A DNA stretch of 64,000 nt from Flavobacteriales bacterium (lineage in GTDB: Bacteria; Bacteroidota; Bacteroidia; Flavobacteriales_F; PHOS-HE28): NCBI GenBank assembly GCA_019912395.1, contig JAIOIH010000026.1:84812-148811 (forward strand), read 5' to 3'. A program made the translations under genes and the position numbers. The notes beneath the pieces are model-generated. The model did not search any database. It was not told where the DNA came from and was given only the letters and a program-made list of their open reading frames with translations. Of this stretch, positions 13,611-22,088 are shown in pieces (within the stretch, counting starts at the first letter, position 1; each line of letters starts with the position of its first letter).

Positions 13611-14585
13611 ATGTTGCACCGCACTGTTTTCTGCGCATTCGTGTCCGTTCTGCTAGCGTTACCCACGCTTGCACAGGATGCCAGCGGTTGCACCGACCAC
13701 CCCGTGATCACCCGCTATCCGGGTTCAGCGCTCGCTTGGTGCGAGGAGCAGAACCATGTGGAGTACGCCATTGCGCGCGGCCCCATCACCGGTTACCGGC
13801 AGATCGCGGACTGGACCGAGGTGAGCGGCAAGCGAACACGCTTGTACTACGTCATCAAGGGCACCACCTCCCTGCGCGACATCTACCTGAACTACCAGAA
13901 CGCACTGAAGGGTGCGCAGGCCACCATCCTGGCGCAGGGGACGCAGGAAAAGAGCACCTCGCCGGAGATCGGTAGCCGCACCTTCCTGGGCGTTTTCCTC
14001 TCGCGGAACGAACTGCCATCGAGCGCCGGCCTTAAGCTCCTGAACGGCTCGGCCACCTCGGGCGGCACCTTCTACATCGCCGGGAGCATGAGCGCCGGCG
14101 GTGTGCCGGTGCATGTGGTGGTGAGCGGCGCTCAATACAGTAGCGAGGAGAAGCTGGTGCTCGTGGACATCATCGAGGAGGTGGCCATCGCCACGGACAA
14201 GATCAAGGTGAACGCCGAGTGGATGAAGCAGCAGCTGGAACTTTACGGGAAGGTGGCGATCAACGACGTCCTCTTCGATACCGACAAGGCCACTGTACAA
14301 GCTTCCTCACTGCCGGTGATCGCCGAGATCGCGAAGGTGCTCGGCATGCTGCCCAAGCTGAACGTGTACATCGTGGGCCACACCGACATGACGGGGACAT
14401 TGCACCACAACATGGAGCTATCGGGCGAACGCGCCAACGAGGTGGTGCGCATCCTCACCACCGACCACGCCGTCGCCGCTGCACGGATGGAGGGCTACGG
14501 CGTAGGTCCGTTGGCACCGGTGGCGACGAACAAGACCGATGAGGGCAAACAGCTGAACCGCAGGGTGGAGCTGGTGGCACGTTAG
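13611..14585 (+). CDS. OmpA-family outer-membrane protein
   Basis: A 324-residue protein with signal peptide (FVSVLLALPTLAQ), an unassigned N-terminal region (about 25-205) and an OmpA C-terminal peptidoglycan-binding domain at about 222-324. That domain shows VLFDTDKATVQ, then VGHTDMTG, MELSGERANEVV and NRRVELVAR, with the Asp and Arg positions that contact diaminopimelate in the family. It likely tethers the outer membrane to peptidoglycan. No beta-barrel is obvious in the N-terminal half, so a periplasmic or lipid-associated protein is also possible. It converges on the minus-strand gene that ends 10 nt away. Confidence 0.88.
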   Translation: MLHRTVFCAFVSVLLALPTLAQDASGCTDHPVITRYPGSALAWCEEQNHVEYAIARGPITGYRQIADWTEVSGKRTRLYYVIKGTTSLRDIYLNYQNALKGAQATILAQGTQEKSTSPEIGSRTFLGVFLSRNELPSSAGLKLLNGSATSGGTFYIAGSMSAGGVPVHVVVSGAQYSSEEKLVLVDIIEEVAIATDKIKVNAEWMKQQLELYGKVAINDVLFDTDKATVQASSLPVIAEIAKVLGMLPKLNVYIVGHTDMTGTLHHNMELSGERANEVVRILTTDHAVAAARMEGYGVGPLAPVATNKTDEGKQLNRRVELVAR

Positions 14586-14595
14586 TGCGGGGACC

Positions 14596-15270
14596 TCATC
14601 CCTTGTACCGCATCGCCACGATGCCCGCCGCGATGAGCCAGCCGATGCCGATGGGAATAATGAGCGTGGCATAGGTGCTGCGATCACCCAGTACGAGACC
14701 CAGCAATGTGAGCACACCGGCCACACCGATGAAGTAGGACCAGATGAACAACCAACGCGGCACCCAGGTGTCGCGGCCTGCATTTGCGACCGACATGCCG
14801 CCCACGGCAAGGATCATGACCGTGGCGAGCCAGTCCGCAGTGGTCGCACCATGCCCGAGTGCGGTGGCGAAAGCGCTGACATCAGCACCGGCGGTCTGCG
14901 CCGGTGAGAGGCCCACGATGATGCCGTACCACAGCGGAAAGAACACGATGGCCGATGCCGCACCCACCGCGTATGCGAAGGACGCGAGTGCTGCGGGTTG
15001 TGGTCGGGCACGACCGAGCATGGCGAGTTGCACGCCACCGGCGCACATCACCACCGCACCGATGGTCCAAAGCGCAATGTTGACGGCCAAGGTTCCGGTC
15101 TTCGCGTGCGTGGCGATCAGGTAGTCCGCCACGGTTCCGCCCATCAGCGCGGCATCGAGGTCCGTGCCGGTGGACATCCAAGTGCCCGCACCGGACAGCA
15201 TGATGATGGCGCCGATGATGGTGCAGGCCCCGGCGACGCGTGGGTTCACGATCGTGTTGGTGGTCGTCAT
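14596..15270 (-). CDS. Six- to seven-helix membrane protein, unknown function
   Basis: A 224-residue polytopic membrane protein. Hydrophobic segments are seen near residues 15-35, 60-85, 95-125, 140-160, 170-190 and 195-220. No family is recognised with certainty. The ATG at 15270 (MTTTNTIVNPRVAG) is chosen over the longer frame because the first helix follows directly. It lies 72 nt downstream of the AraC-type regulator on the same strand and may be co-transcribed with or regulated by it. Confidence 0.8.
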   Translation of the reverse strand: MTTTNTIVNPRVAGACTIIGAIIMLSGAGTWMSTGTDLDAALMGGTVADYLIATHAKTGTLAVNIALWTIGAVVMCAGGVQLAMLGRARPQPAALASFAYAVGAASAIVFFPLWYGIIVGLSPAQTAGADVSAFATALGHGATTADWLATVMILAVGGMSVANAGRDTWVPRWLFIWSYFIGVAGVLTLLGLVLGDRSTYATLIIPIGIGWLIAAGIVAMRYKG

Positions 15271-15342
15271 GGTTGGCTTGTTCGGTCGGTGAGAACGCAA
15301 AGCAAGCTTCTTCGCCCCAGCCCCGCTTGTACGGGTGTAACA

Positions 15343-16149
15343 TCACAACGCGAGTTGTCCGGGCAATTCCGTTCGCAGCGCGCGGTAGCGACCCGGTGCC
15401 ATTCCCGCGAAATCCTGGAAGCTGTGGATGAAGTGGGCTTGGTCGTGGTAGCCGTTCGCATAGGCCACGGAGGTCAGTTCGTCCGAGCTGCCGTGCAGGT
15501 GGTGTACCGCACCGACGAAGCGTTGCAGTCTCAGGAAGGCACCGGGCGGCAGCCCCATCCACTCCTGGAAGAGGCGGTTGGTGTGCATGCGCGAATAGCC
15601 CAAGCGGTCCTCGGCCCGCACGCGTTGGCCCTCCTTGCCTTCGGCCACCATCACCGCCACCGCGCCGCGCAATTGTACCGCCCGTTCAAGGTCCGGTGAT
15701 CTTGCGAGCAGCCCGTGCAGAAGTCGTTCGAGCCAACACGCTTTCTCGTGGAAGGTGCCAGGGCCGCGCAGGTGATCCTCGATCATGCGGATCTCCGCCA
15801 AGAGCTCCTCCCCGTGTACGGCCCAGTCGCGCACCTCTTCGCAGGGGATGCCGAAAAGGGCCTTCACCGCGATCGGTTCCATCTGTACACCGATCACGTG
15901 GAAGTTGTGGAAGCTCATGTCCAAGGGCCGCGTGTGCAGGCCGGAGAGGAAGCAGAACCAGGCCGTGGGGTCGAAGGAGCCGCCCACCCGCTTGCCCTCC
16001 ACCCGGTCCATGGGCGGGCCGAGGTTGAAGATGAGTTCCACCTTGCCGCTGGGAAGAATACGCCACGCGCTACTGCCTGGCGAGCGCTGTTCCCAGATCA
16101 CATGCACCAACGGTGCGAGCGAATGCGGAATATGGAAGTTGGCCTCCAT
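15343..16149 (-). CDS. AraC-family transcriptional regulator
   Basis: A 268-residue regulator. The N-terminal half resembles the DUF6597/cupin-like sensor domain of AraC proteins (HSLAPLVHVIWEQ, SGKVELIFNLGPP). The C-terminal AraC HTH spans about 165-262, with RLFQEWMGLPPGAFLRLQRF and the signature SVAYANGYHDQAHFIHSFQD. The ATG at 16149 is chosen; a TTG three codons upstream is also in frame. Its inducer is unknown. The next gene on the strand is a small membrane protein, a plausible target. Confidence 0.9.
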   Translation of the reverse strand: MEANFHIPHSLAPLVHVIWEQRSPGSSAWRILPSGKVELIFNLGPPMDRVEGKRVGGSFDPTAWFCFLSGLHTRPLDMSFHNFHVIGVQMEPIAVKALFGIPCEEVRDWAVHGEELLAEIRMIEDHLRGPGTFHEKACWLERLLHGLLARSPDLERAVQLRGAVAVMVAEGKEGQRVRAEDRLGYSRMHTNRLFQEWMGLPPGAFLRLQRFVGAVHHLHGSSDELTSVAYANGYHDQAHFIHSFQDFAGMAPGRYRALRTELPGQLAL

Positions 16150-16236
16150 CGCGATCAAGATGCCGCCGGAACAACCGGCCGCGCATGCAACTTACGGAAG
16201 CGACGCGGGACTTGGCGACCGGTACCGAACTGGATC

Positions 16237-17742
16237 TCAACGCGCAATAACGAAGGAGGCTCGGTACACTTGGGGGCCATCGCTCAGCACCAGTTGGTAG
16301 GCCCCCTCGGCAAGGCCATGCACATCCACCACAGATGGACGGGTGGTGCCGAGTTGCCCCCGACCAACGATACGACCGATGGCGTCATGGATGCGCAACT
16401 CGAAGGCATGACCGGGATCCGGAAGGGTAAGCTGGATCAACTCCGTAGCGGGGTTTGGCACTACCACCAGTGGTGCAGCGGCCTCCCGCGTGGCTATCCC
16501 GGAATACGTGCCAGCTGTAAAGCGGGCCACCATGCCGTACGTGTACAGGCCACCAGCCCAGCTACCGCCCAGCAGGACCTTTCCATCGGCCTGCAACGCA
16601 AGGCATGTACCGCTCCCTCCGAATTCGAATTCGGTCATGGCCGTACCATCAGTGCCGAAGGTGGGATCCGGTGTACCGCTAAGCGTTCGCCGTGTAATGG
16701 TGGCCTGTGGCATGCCTGCGGGCCACGCCTCACCACAGGTAAGGATCAGGTCGTCCCGGTCCAACAACACATCGTTGTACCGGTCCAAGCCCGCAGCCAC
16801 ATCCACCAAAAGCCAGCCATTGGTGCCGAAGCCGGGATCCAACTGCCCCATTGTGCTGAACATGCCCAGGAATGCATCCGTGTCGGTCTCCGACCGTTCC
16901 ACCCAGCCTGCTGCAACAATGGCCCCGCCCGGTGCAAGTGCCATGCCTTGGATCGCCTGTGCGCTGTACCCGAGATCCAGATCGACCATGCCATCGGTGC
17001 CAAAGGATCCGTCCAATTCACCATTGGCCAACAAGCGCGCCAGGAGCATGTGCTTCGTCCCGCTTTCCATGCTGTACCCACCGATCAGGATCCCGCCATC
17101 CGGCAGCAGCAGCAGGTCCTCGGCAACTGTGGCATCGCCCACGTCCAGGAACAACAGTCCGGTCCCATTGAAGGTGGGATCCAGCGAACCATCCTCATGG
17201 AAGCGGCCCACCAACACCCGCTCGCTGCTACTATCCCGCACGGAACCGGCAAGCACCATCCTGCCATCGGGCAGGAGTTCCATCGCGCTCACGTGTACCT
17301 GATCGACATCCGGAAAAGGATGCAACACCACGCCATCGGTGCCGAAGCCGGGGTCCAGTTCACTGTTGGTCGCATAGCGCAATAAGCGGAGGTCGTTCGC
17401 AGCCGTCAGGCCCATAACGGCGACCACGACTTTCCCGTCCGGCCGCTCCACGATGTTACCCGTTGGATATGCCATGGCCGTATGGGCGTATGTGTACCAT
17501 TCCGGATCGGCCACGGCAACGGACGATAGCAGGTCCGTTTGGATACTTATGGGCCCTAAGGTGGACACGAGGATGTCGCCATCGGCCTGATGGATGAGCT
17601 TATTCACGGCACTGTTGCCCATGGCTTGCCCGGTTATGGCATATCCCGTGGGGCCGAAGCTCATGTCCAGTTCACCGTACTGGCCGGTGCTCGTAAATGG
17701 CAATAGGAACAAGGGTAGAACGCATAGCGAAGTGTAGTTCAT
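16237..17742 (-). CDS. Delta-60 repeat protein with T9SS sorting domain
   Basis: A 501-residue secreted protein. The signal peptide is residues 1-20 (LCVLPLFLLPFTSTGQ). At least six delta-60 type repeats follow, each with LDPxFGTDG or similar plus a DGxIxxGG stretch (for example LDPGFGTDGVVLHPF and LPDGGILIGGYS), likely folding as a propeller-like array. A T9SS type A sorting domain ends the protein (about 425-501: VVVPNPATELIQLTL, IHDAIGRIVGRGQ, GAYQLVLSD). Function is unknown; the repeat family is common in secreted Bacteroidota proteins. The ATG at 17742 directly precedes the signal peptide. Confidence 0.88.
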   Translation of the reverse strand: MNYTSLCVLPLFLLPFTSTGQYGELDMSFGPTGYAITGQAMGNSAVNKLIHQADGDILVSTLGPISIQTDLLSSVAVADPEWYTYAHTAMAYPTGNIVERPDGKVVVAVMGLTAANDLRLLRYATNSELDPGFGTDGVVLHPFPDVDQVHVSAMELLPDGRMVLAGSVRDSSSERVLVGRFHEDGSLDPTFNGTGLLFLDVGDATVAEDLLLLPDGGILIGGYSMESGTKHMLLARLLANGELDGSFGTDGMVDLDLGYSAQAIQGMALAPGGAIVAAGWVERSETDTDAFLGMFSTMGQLDPGFGTNGWLLVDVAAGLDRYNDVLLDRDDLILTCGEAWPAGMPQATITRRTLSGTPDPTFGTDGTAMTEFEFGGSGTCLALQADGKVLLGGSWAGGLYTYGMVARFTAGTYSGIATREAAAPLVVVPNPATELIQLTLPDPGHAFELRIHDAIGRIVGRGQLGTTRPSVVDVHGLAEGAYQLVLSDGPQVYRASFVIAR

Positions 17743-18274
17743 GCGGAGGGGAGTGTTGCAGTTCAAATGCAAGATAGCAGGTTCATGCAGCGCTGCTCAT
17801 CCCCAATTCGGGGGATGCGCTGACGGATGACCATTGGTGCTTGTTGCTTCCCTGCCGGTTCGAGGGAGGCGCGGCCCACTCCCAGGAACAACGTCACTAC
17901 GGCCCGTCGTCCCGGGTTGGACCCGGGACGCATCTCCCCGCTCTCGCAATTTATCCCGGCCAAAGGCGAATAGGTTCTCTTGAACAAATGGGCCGGGGCG
18001 ACTTGTGGGTTTGTTCGCAAGAGCTGCCCATGGAACTGATGCTCCCGGCAGGCTTCGGACTGCCACACGGAACCAGCTCACGCGTTCATGGTCCGGAAGC
18101 CCAAGCGTGTTAGTTTCGTTGGGAAAAGTCTGGAGACTTCATCTCCATGCGCGAACTGATGTACAGTCCATGGCCCACAAGTTGCCCCCGCCGTTGGCTG
18201 TGGAACGCAGAGCATGGTTAGCGGGGAAGAGTTGCGGGTGCCTGACGGCCTTTTGATCGTCGTCGAACTCTGCC
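17743..18274. other. 532-bp gap without a convincing gene
   Basis: Short frames here lack protein-like composition. Two things are visible. A hairpin at 17908-17930 has arms cgtcccggg and cccgggacg around ttgga, without a T tract. A plus-strand TAGTTTCG at 18111-18118 matches the window's -7 promoter motif and is followed by small hairpins and only a 24-codon frame from 18147. A small RNA is possible but weakly supported. Confidence 0.4.
18111..18118 (+). promoter_or_regulatory. Orphan -7 promoter-like element (TAGTTTCG)
   Basis: An exact TAnnTTYG match on the plus strand inside a gap between two minus-strand genes. No -33 TTTG was found at the right distance and no convincing gene follows, so it may be a chance match or drive a small RNA. 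Confidence 0.25.
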
Positions 18275-20800
18275 TCAATACAGCAGCTCGTTCGTATTCC
18301 CGAAAGGCCTTCTTAACTCGTACTTCAGGTCCTGTAGCACGCTGGCCTTCACGCTGATGCGGAAGGTGAAGCTCTTGCGCACGCCCATCGGGATCACGTT
18401 CGCGTTGAATTCCCAGCAGTGCAGGTCCCAGTAGAGGTTCAGCGAGGTGGGCGTCCATTCCTGGGCCTCCATGTCGTACCCGCTACTGAAGCCGAGCTTC
18501 CAGTACTTGAGGATGTTGATGTCCCCGCTGAAGAGCACGCTCTGTGTCTGCTGTTCGGTGTACTCCTTTGCGCGGTAGTTGCGTGCCATGCCCCAGCTGT
18601 AGTTCACCCGCAAGTGCCAGGGGATGCTGAAGTTCACCCGGGCTCCCTTGCTGGGGTCGGCCTCGGCCACCACCTGCTCATCGCTGTTGGGCTCACCCAG
18701 GGGCTTACCATGGCGCTTGCTCTGCAGGTCGAAGCCCAAGGCCGCGGTGGCACTGCTCGGGTGAGCGAGCGACCCGTCCAGCGAGCGTGTGGGGCGGTCC
18801 ACATTGCGGCCCAAGCTGTCCGTAGCGTAAGGGTTCCAGTTGCTGGCGAGGTTGAGGTCGAGGAAGTTGAGGAGCCTGGTCCGCGCTGCGATGTTCACGG
18901 GCGACCAGTTCACGGAATCCTTCAGCAGATCGTAGTTTGCATTGATGCCGAGGTAATCCAGGACCTTGATCTTGGTGAACTGCGGATCACCCTTGGCATC
19001 GGGCTTCCGCGATAGCATCTTGCCCTCCACACTTTGTACCAGCCCCAGTGAGACCAAGCCGCTGGAGTTAGGTGAAGGCTGGCCGAAGATGCCGATATCA
19101 TAGGGTGAATAACTGCCGGTGCTTCCTCCGGGACCGTATGGACCGCTGATGCGGGTATCCTTCCCCGGCAGGTAGGTGAGCGAGGCGGAGGGGGTGATCA
19201 CGTGGCGGATGGCCTTCAACCTGCCGCTGCGGAACGAATACATGCCGTACAACTTGCTGGTGGCGGTAGCCCCGATATTCCAGTTGAACACGTTGTTGAA
19301 CCCGGGTATGGTATCCACGGCAACGGAATCATTTGCGGGATAGTAGGTCTTGTTCAACGCATCGAAGTAGGTGCGGTCGGTGATGTTCAACTGGGGGTTC
19401 AACGTGAAGGCGCGGGTCTTGATGGAGGTGCTCATCGAACCGGTATGGCGCACGCCATTGCGCATCTGATCGATCAGGTTCGGGATGTTCTGGATGGAGA
19501 TCTGGTCCTCCGTGGTGTTCAGCCGGTTCTCGAAAACCGAGTTCCACGTGACGCCGATGCGCTCGAACCATTTCTGCCGGGTGGCGGTCTCCGGCCGGAA
19601 CCATGCGCCCGGGAAAAAGCGTTGCACGTTGAAGTTCATCGAAGGCAGGGTGACGTCGAAGGTGCGGTTGATGGTGTTCTGGCTATGGCGGGCGGCCACG
19701 CTGAGGCTGTATGGCTTTCCGGGCCATAGGTGGCTCCAGTTCACGTTGCTTTGGAAGGTGTTGCTGAGGTAGTCCTGGGTGGAGCTGTTGAAGTTGTTGG
19801 TGAAGTTCTGGCTGGAGCCGATGTTCACGCTGGCATTGAAGTGGTTGGTGAGGCTGGCACGCGGGTCCATCAGGTGGTTCCAGCGGACGAAGAAGGTGCG
19901 TTGCTCGCTGAAGTCCGGATATTCACGGATGCTGTTGAGCTTGTCGCTGTACTGCAGGTCCATGGAACCGCCGAAGCGATAGCGTTTTTTGTAGCGTGTC
20001 ACGGAACGCAGCCCCCAGCTGCCCTTGCTGTAGATGTCCCCGGTGAGCTGCTCGTCAAAGTTGTCACTGATGGGCAGGTAGTAGCCGCCGTTCAGCAGGA
20101 AGAGACCGAACTGGTCCGAGGTGCCCCAAGTGGGGATGAGGAGACCAGCGGAGCCACCTTTGTGATTGGGGAAGAAGCCGAACGGTGCCACCAAGGGTGT
20201 GGGCACATTGCCGACCTTCATGATGGCCGGCCCCATCACGATCTTGTCGTCGGGGATCACCATCATTTTGGTCACATCGAAGCGGTAGTGGGGGTGGGGG
20301 CGATCGCAGGTGGTGAGGCTGCCGCCACGGCTGTGGATCTCGCCGTTCGCATGGCGCTTGCTCAAATGCGCCAAGGCGTACATCTGGGATTCCCGGGTCC
20401 GCACCTCCCTGATCAGACCTTCCTTGGTCCTGAAATTATAGCGGATGCTATCCGCCGCTACCTCCTGCCCACCTTGGGTGAATTGCGGGGATCCCACGGG
20501 CATGCCGGTGCTGTCCAGCGTGCCGAACGCCTGCACTTCCTCATGCGCCAGGTCCAGCATGATCCGGTCCGCAGTGAGCTCCACGTCCTGGTATTTCACG
20601 GTGGCCGCACCAAAGAGGTACACCGTTTGCTTGGCCAGATCGTAACGCATGCTGTCCCGCGCACTATACTTCACTTCACTTTGCAGGGCCTGTGCCGTCG
20701 CGGTAGCCGTCGCGGTTACTGACATCAACGTGATGAAAATCGCGCGGGCCGCTGTCCCGGTGCGAAAAGGAAGGGGGATACATTCGCGGCGTCGGGCCAT
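18275..20800 (-). CDS. lptD: LPS-assembly protein LptD-like outer-membrane protein
   Basis: An 841-residue protein of the Bacteroidota LptD/OstA type, which inserts LPS into the outer leaflet. A signal peptide (ITLMSVTATATATAQA) is followed by an LptA-like N-terminal region (YDLAKQTVYLFGAATVKYQD, VELTADRIMLDL). A long barrel follows, with conserved GPAIMKVGNVPTPLVAPFGF and FFPNHKGGSAGLLIPTWG. The ATG at 20800 (MARRREC) gives the best signal peptide; 20842 is an alternative, closer to the promoter element at 20872-20879. It is divergent from the amidase gene, and the 5' ends appear to overlap. A larger reading frame extends to 21136 but would run through the amidase coding sequence. Confidence 0.9.
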   Translation of the reverse strand: MARRRECIPLPFRTGTAARAIFITLMSVTATATATAQALQSEVKYSARDSMRYDLAKQTVYLFGAATVKYQDVELTADRIMLDLAHEEVQAFGTLDSTGMPVGSPQFTQGGQEVAADSIRYNFRTKEGLIREVRTRESQMYALAHLSKRHANGEIHSRGGSLTTCDRPHPHYRFDVTKMMVIPDDKIVMGPAIMKVGNVPTPLVAPFGFFPNHKGGSAGLLIPTWGTSDQFGLFLLNGGYYLPISDNFDEQLTGDIYSKGSWGLRSVTRYKKRYRFGGSMDLQYSDKLNSIREYPDFSEQRTFFVRWNHLMDPRASLTNHFNASVNIGSSQNFTNNFNSSTQDYLSNTFQSNVNWSHLWPGKPYSLSVAARHSQNTINRTFDVTLPSMNFNVQRFFPGAWFRPETATRQKWFERIGVTWNSVFENRLNTTEDQISIQNIPNLIDQMRNGVRHTGSMSTSIKTRAFTLNPQLNITDRTYFDALNKTYYPANDSVAVDTIPGFNNVFNWNIGATATSKLYGMYSFRSGRLKAIRHVITPSASLTYLPGKDTRISGPYGPGGSTGSYSPYDIGIFGQPSPNSSGLVSLGLVQSVEGKMLSRKPDAKGDPQFTKIKVLDYLGINANYDLLKDSVNWSPVNIAARTRLLNFLDLNLASNWNPYATDSLGRNVDRPTRSLDGSLAHPSSATAALGFDLQSKRHGKPLGEPNSDEQVVAEADPSKGARVNFSIPWHLRVNYSWGMARNYRAKEYTEQQTQSVLFSGDINILKYWKLGFSSGYDMEAQEWTPTSLNLYWDLHCWEFNANVIPMGVRKSFTFRISVKASVLQDLKYELRRPFGNTNELLY
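20779..20786 (+). promoter_or_regulatory. Candidate -7 element of the amidase operon (TACATTCG)
   Basis: This TAnnTTCG match lies 12 nt before the ATG at 20799, a spacing like that seen for other genes in the window. It lies inside the signal-peptide codons of lptD, so it could be a chance match. Confidence 0.35.
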
Positions 20801-22052
20801 GCGGTCCGGGTTGGGATCGGATATGCAGGGTTCAAGGGACATCAGCAGGAGCGCCTGCTTGGCGACCGCGCCGAAAGTAGCGGTTGGCCCGCGTGCGGCA
20901 CGGCGTTTCATCAGGAATGCGGGCGGTGGATGGGTGCTTGTGGCGGTTTTTGTGCTGGCCTTCTCCGCATACGCCATGCCGCAAAAGTCGGCAAGCAACG
21001 CCAATCGCGTCGGAACCGTGGTGTTGGACGCCGGCCATGGTGGCAAGGATCCCGGAAATCTCGGTACCAAGCGGTACAAGACCACCGAGAAGGACATCGC
21101 CCTGGCCATCACCCTGCTGGTGGGCAAGTACATCAATGAGAACCTGCCGGAGGTGAAGGTGCTCTACACCCGGGAGGACGACCGCTTCATCGAACTGATG
21201 GAGCGCAATAACATTGCGAACAGGAACAAGGCCGATGTGTTCATCAGCATCCACTGCAATGCCAACTCCCGCTCGGACCCCCATGGCTGCGAGACCTATG
21301 TGATGGGCCTGCACAAGACCGAGGCGAACATGCGCGTGGCCATGAAGGAGAACGAATCCATCCTCCTTGAGGACGACCACGAGCTGAAGTACGACGGTTA
21401 CGACCCCAAGGATCCCGAGAGCATGATCGCGCTGAGCCTGCGCCAGAACGCCTACCTGGACCACAGCCTGCTGCTGAGCTCCTTGATCCAGGAGCAGTTC
21501 AAGGACCGGGTGGGGCGCGTGGACCGGGGGGTGAAGCAGGCCGGCTTCCTCGTGATCAGCTACACCACCATGCCGGCGGTACTGGTTGAGCTGGGATTCC
21601 TCACCAACCCCAGCGAGGAGGACTTCCTGCAGAGCACCAAGGGCCAGGAATACATGGCCTCGGCCATGTACCGCGCCTTCAAGGAATACAAATCGCGGAT
21701 CGAGCACAAGGATGTCAACTTTGACCTGGAGGCCAAGGCGGAAAGCACCTTCGTGGACACCTCCGGGAACGCCACGGACCCGGTGGCTGACCATGGGGTC
21801 CGCTTCAAGGTGCAGATCATCACCAGCAGCAAGCGGATCCCTGCGGGTTCCCCCAAGTTCCAAGGGCTGGAAGTGGAGGAGATGCAGGCCAATGAACTTT
21901 GGCGGTACAGCGTGGGCAGCGCAACCGACCTTGCCGGTGCCCGGAAGATCCAGCAAACCTGCAAGGACAAAGGGTTCAATGATGCGTTCATCACCGCGTG
22001 GAGGAAGGGGGAGCGCATCGATCTGCAGCAAGCCGTTAATTTGGTCCGGTAA
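20799..22052 (+). CDS. N-acetylmuramoyl-L-alanine amidase with SPOR domain
   Basis: An Amidase_3 (AmiC-like) zinc hydrolase that cleaves the stem peptide from MurNAc. Zinc ligands are seen in DAGHGGKDPGN, in the Glu of YTREDDRFIEL and in ISIHCNAN; the catalytic Glu is in VELGFLTNPSEE. A C-terminal SPOR-like domain (about 335-417, FKVQIITSSKRI to ERIDLQQAV) should target it to denuded glycan at the septum. The hydrophobic export segment (VLVAVFVLAFSAYA) is preceded by about 45 residues, so the start is uncertain: ATG 20799 or 20823. It begins an operon with an MlaD-like gene and two Fe-S genes. Confidence 0.92.
   Translation: MRSGLGSDMQGSRDISRSACLATAPKVAVGPRAARRFIRNAGGGWVLVAVFVLAFSAYAMPQKSASNANRVGTVVLDAGHGGKDPGNLGTKRYKTTEKDIALAITLLVGKYINENLPEVKVLYTREDDRFIELMERNNIANRNKADVFISIHCNANSRSDPHGCETYVMGLHKTEANMRVAMKENESILLEDDHELKYDGYDPKDPESMIALSLRQNAYLDHSLLLSSLIQEQFKDRVGRVDRGVKQAGFLVISYTTMPAVLVELGFLTNPSEEDFLQSTKGQEYMASAMYRAFKEYKSRIEHKDVNFDLEAKAESTFVDTSGNATDPVADHGVRFKVQIITSSKRIPAGSPKFQGLEVEEMQANELWRYSVGSATDLAGARKIQQTCKDKGFNDAFITAWRKGERIDLQQAVNLVR
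20872..20879 (-). promoter_or_regulatory. -7 promoter element of lptD (TACTTTCG)
   Basis: Minus-strand TACTTTCG, an exact TAnnTTYG match, lies 29 nt before the ATG at 20842 and 71 nt before the ATG at 20800. The element is inside the amidase coding frame. Inference by motif and position. Confidence 0.5.
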
Positions 22053-22062
22053 TTACCGGACC
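22043..22062. other. Perfect 20-bp palindrome over the amidase stop codon
   Basis: The arms ggtccggtaa and ttaccggacc are exact reverse complements with no loop and include the amidase TAA at 22050-22052. The mlaD-like gene begins 26 nt later. It could form an intercistronic hairpin (RNA processing or stability) or a protein-binding site. No T tract follows, so it is not a classical terminator. Confidence 0.6.
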
Positions 22063-22088
22063 GCGACCGACAACAACACACACCGCCC

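Noticed and set aside
12440-13711. 423-codon frame opposite a T9SS gene
   Set aside because: Composition is a shadow of the plus-strand gene, whose signal peptide and sorting domain are clear.
17908-17930. GC-rich hairpin as a terminator
   Set aside because: No T tract on either strand and no gene end nearby, so it is only noted.
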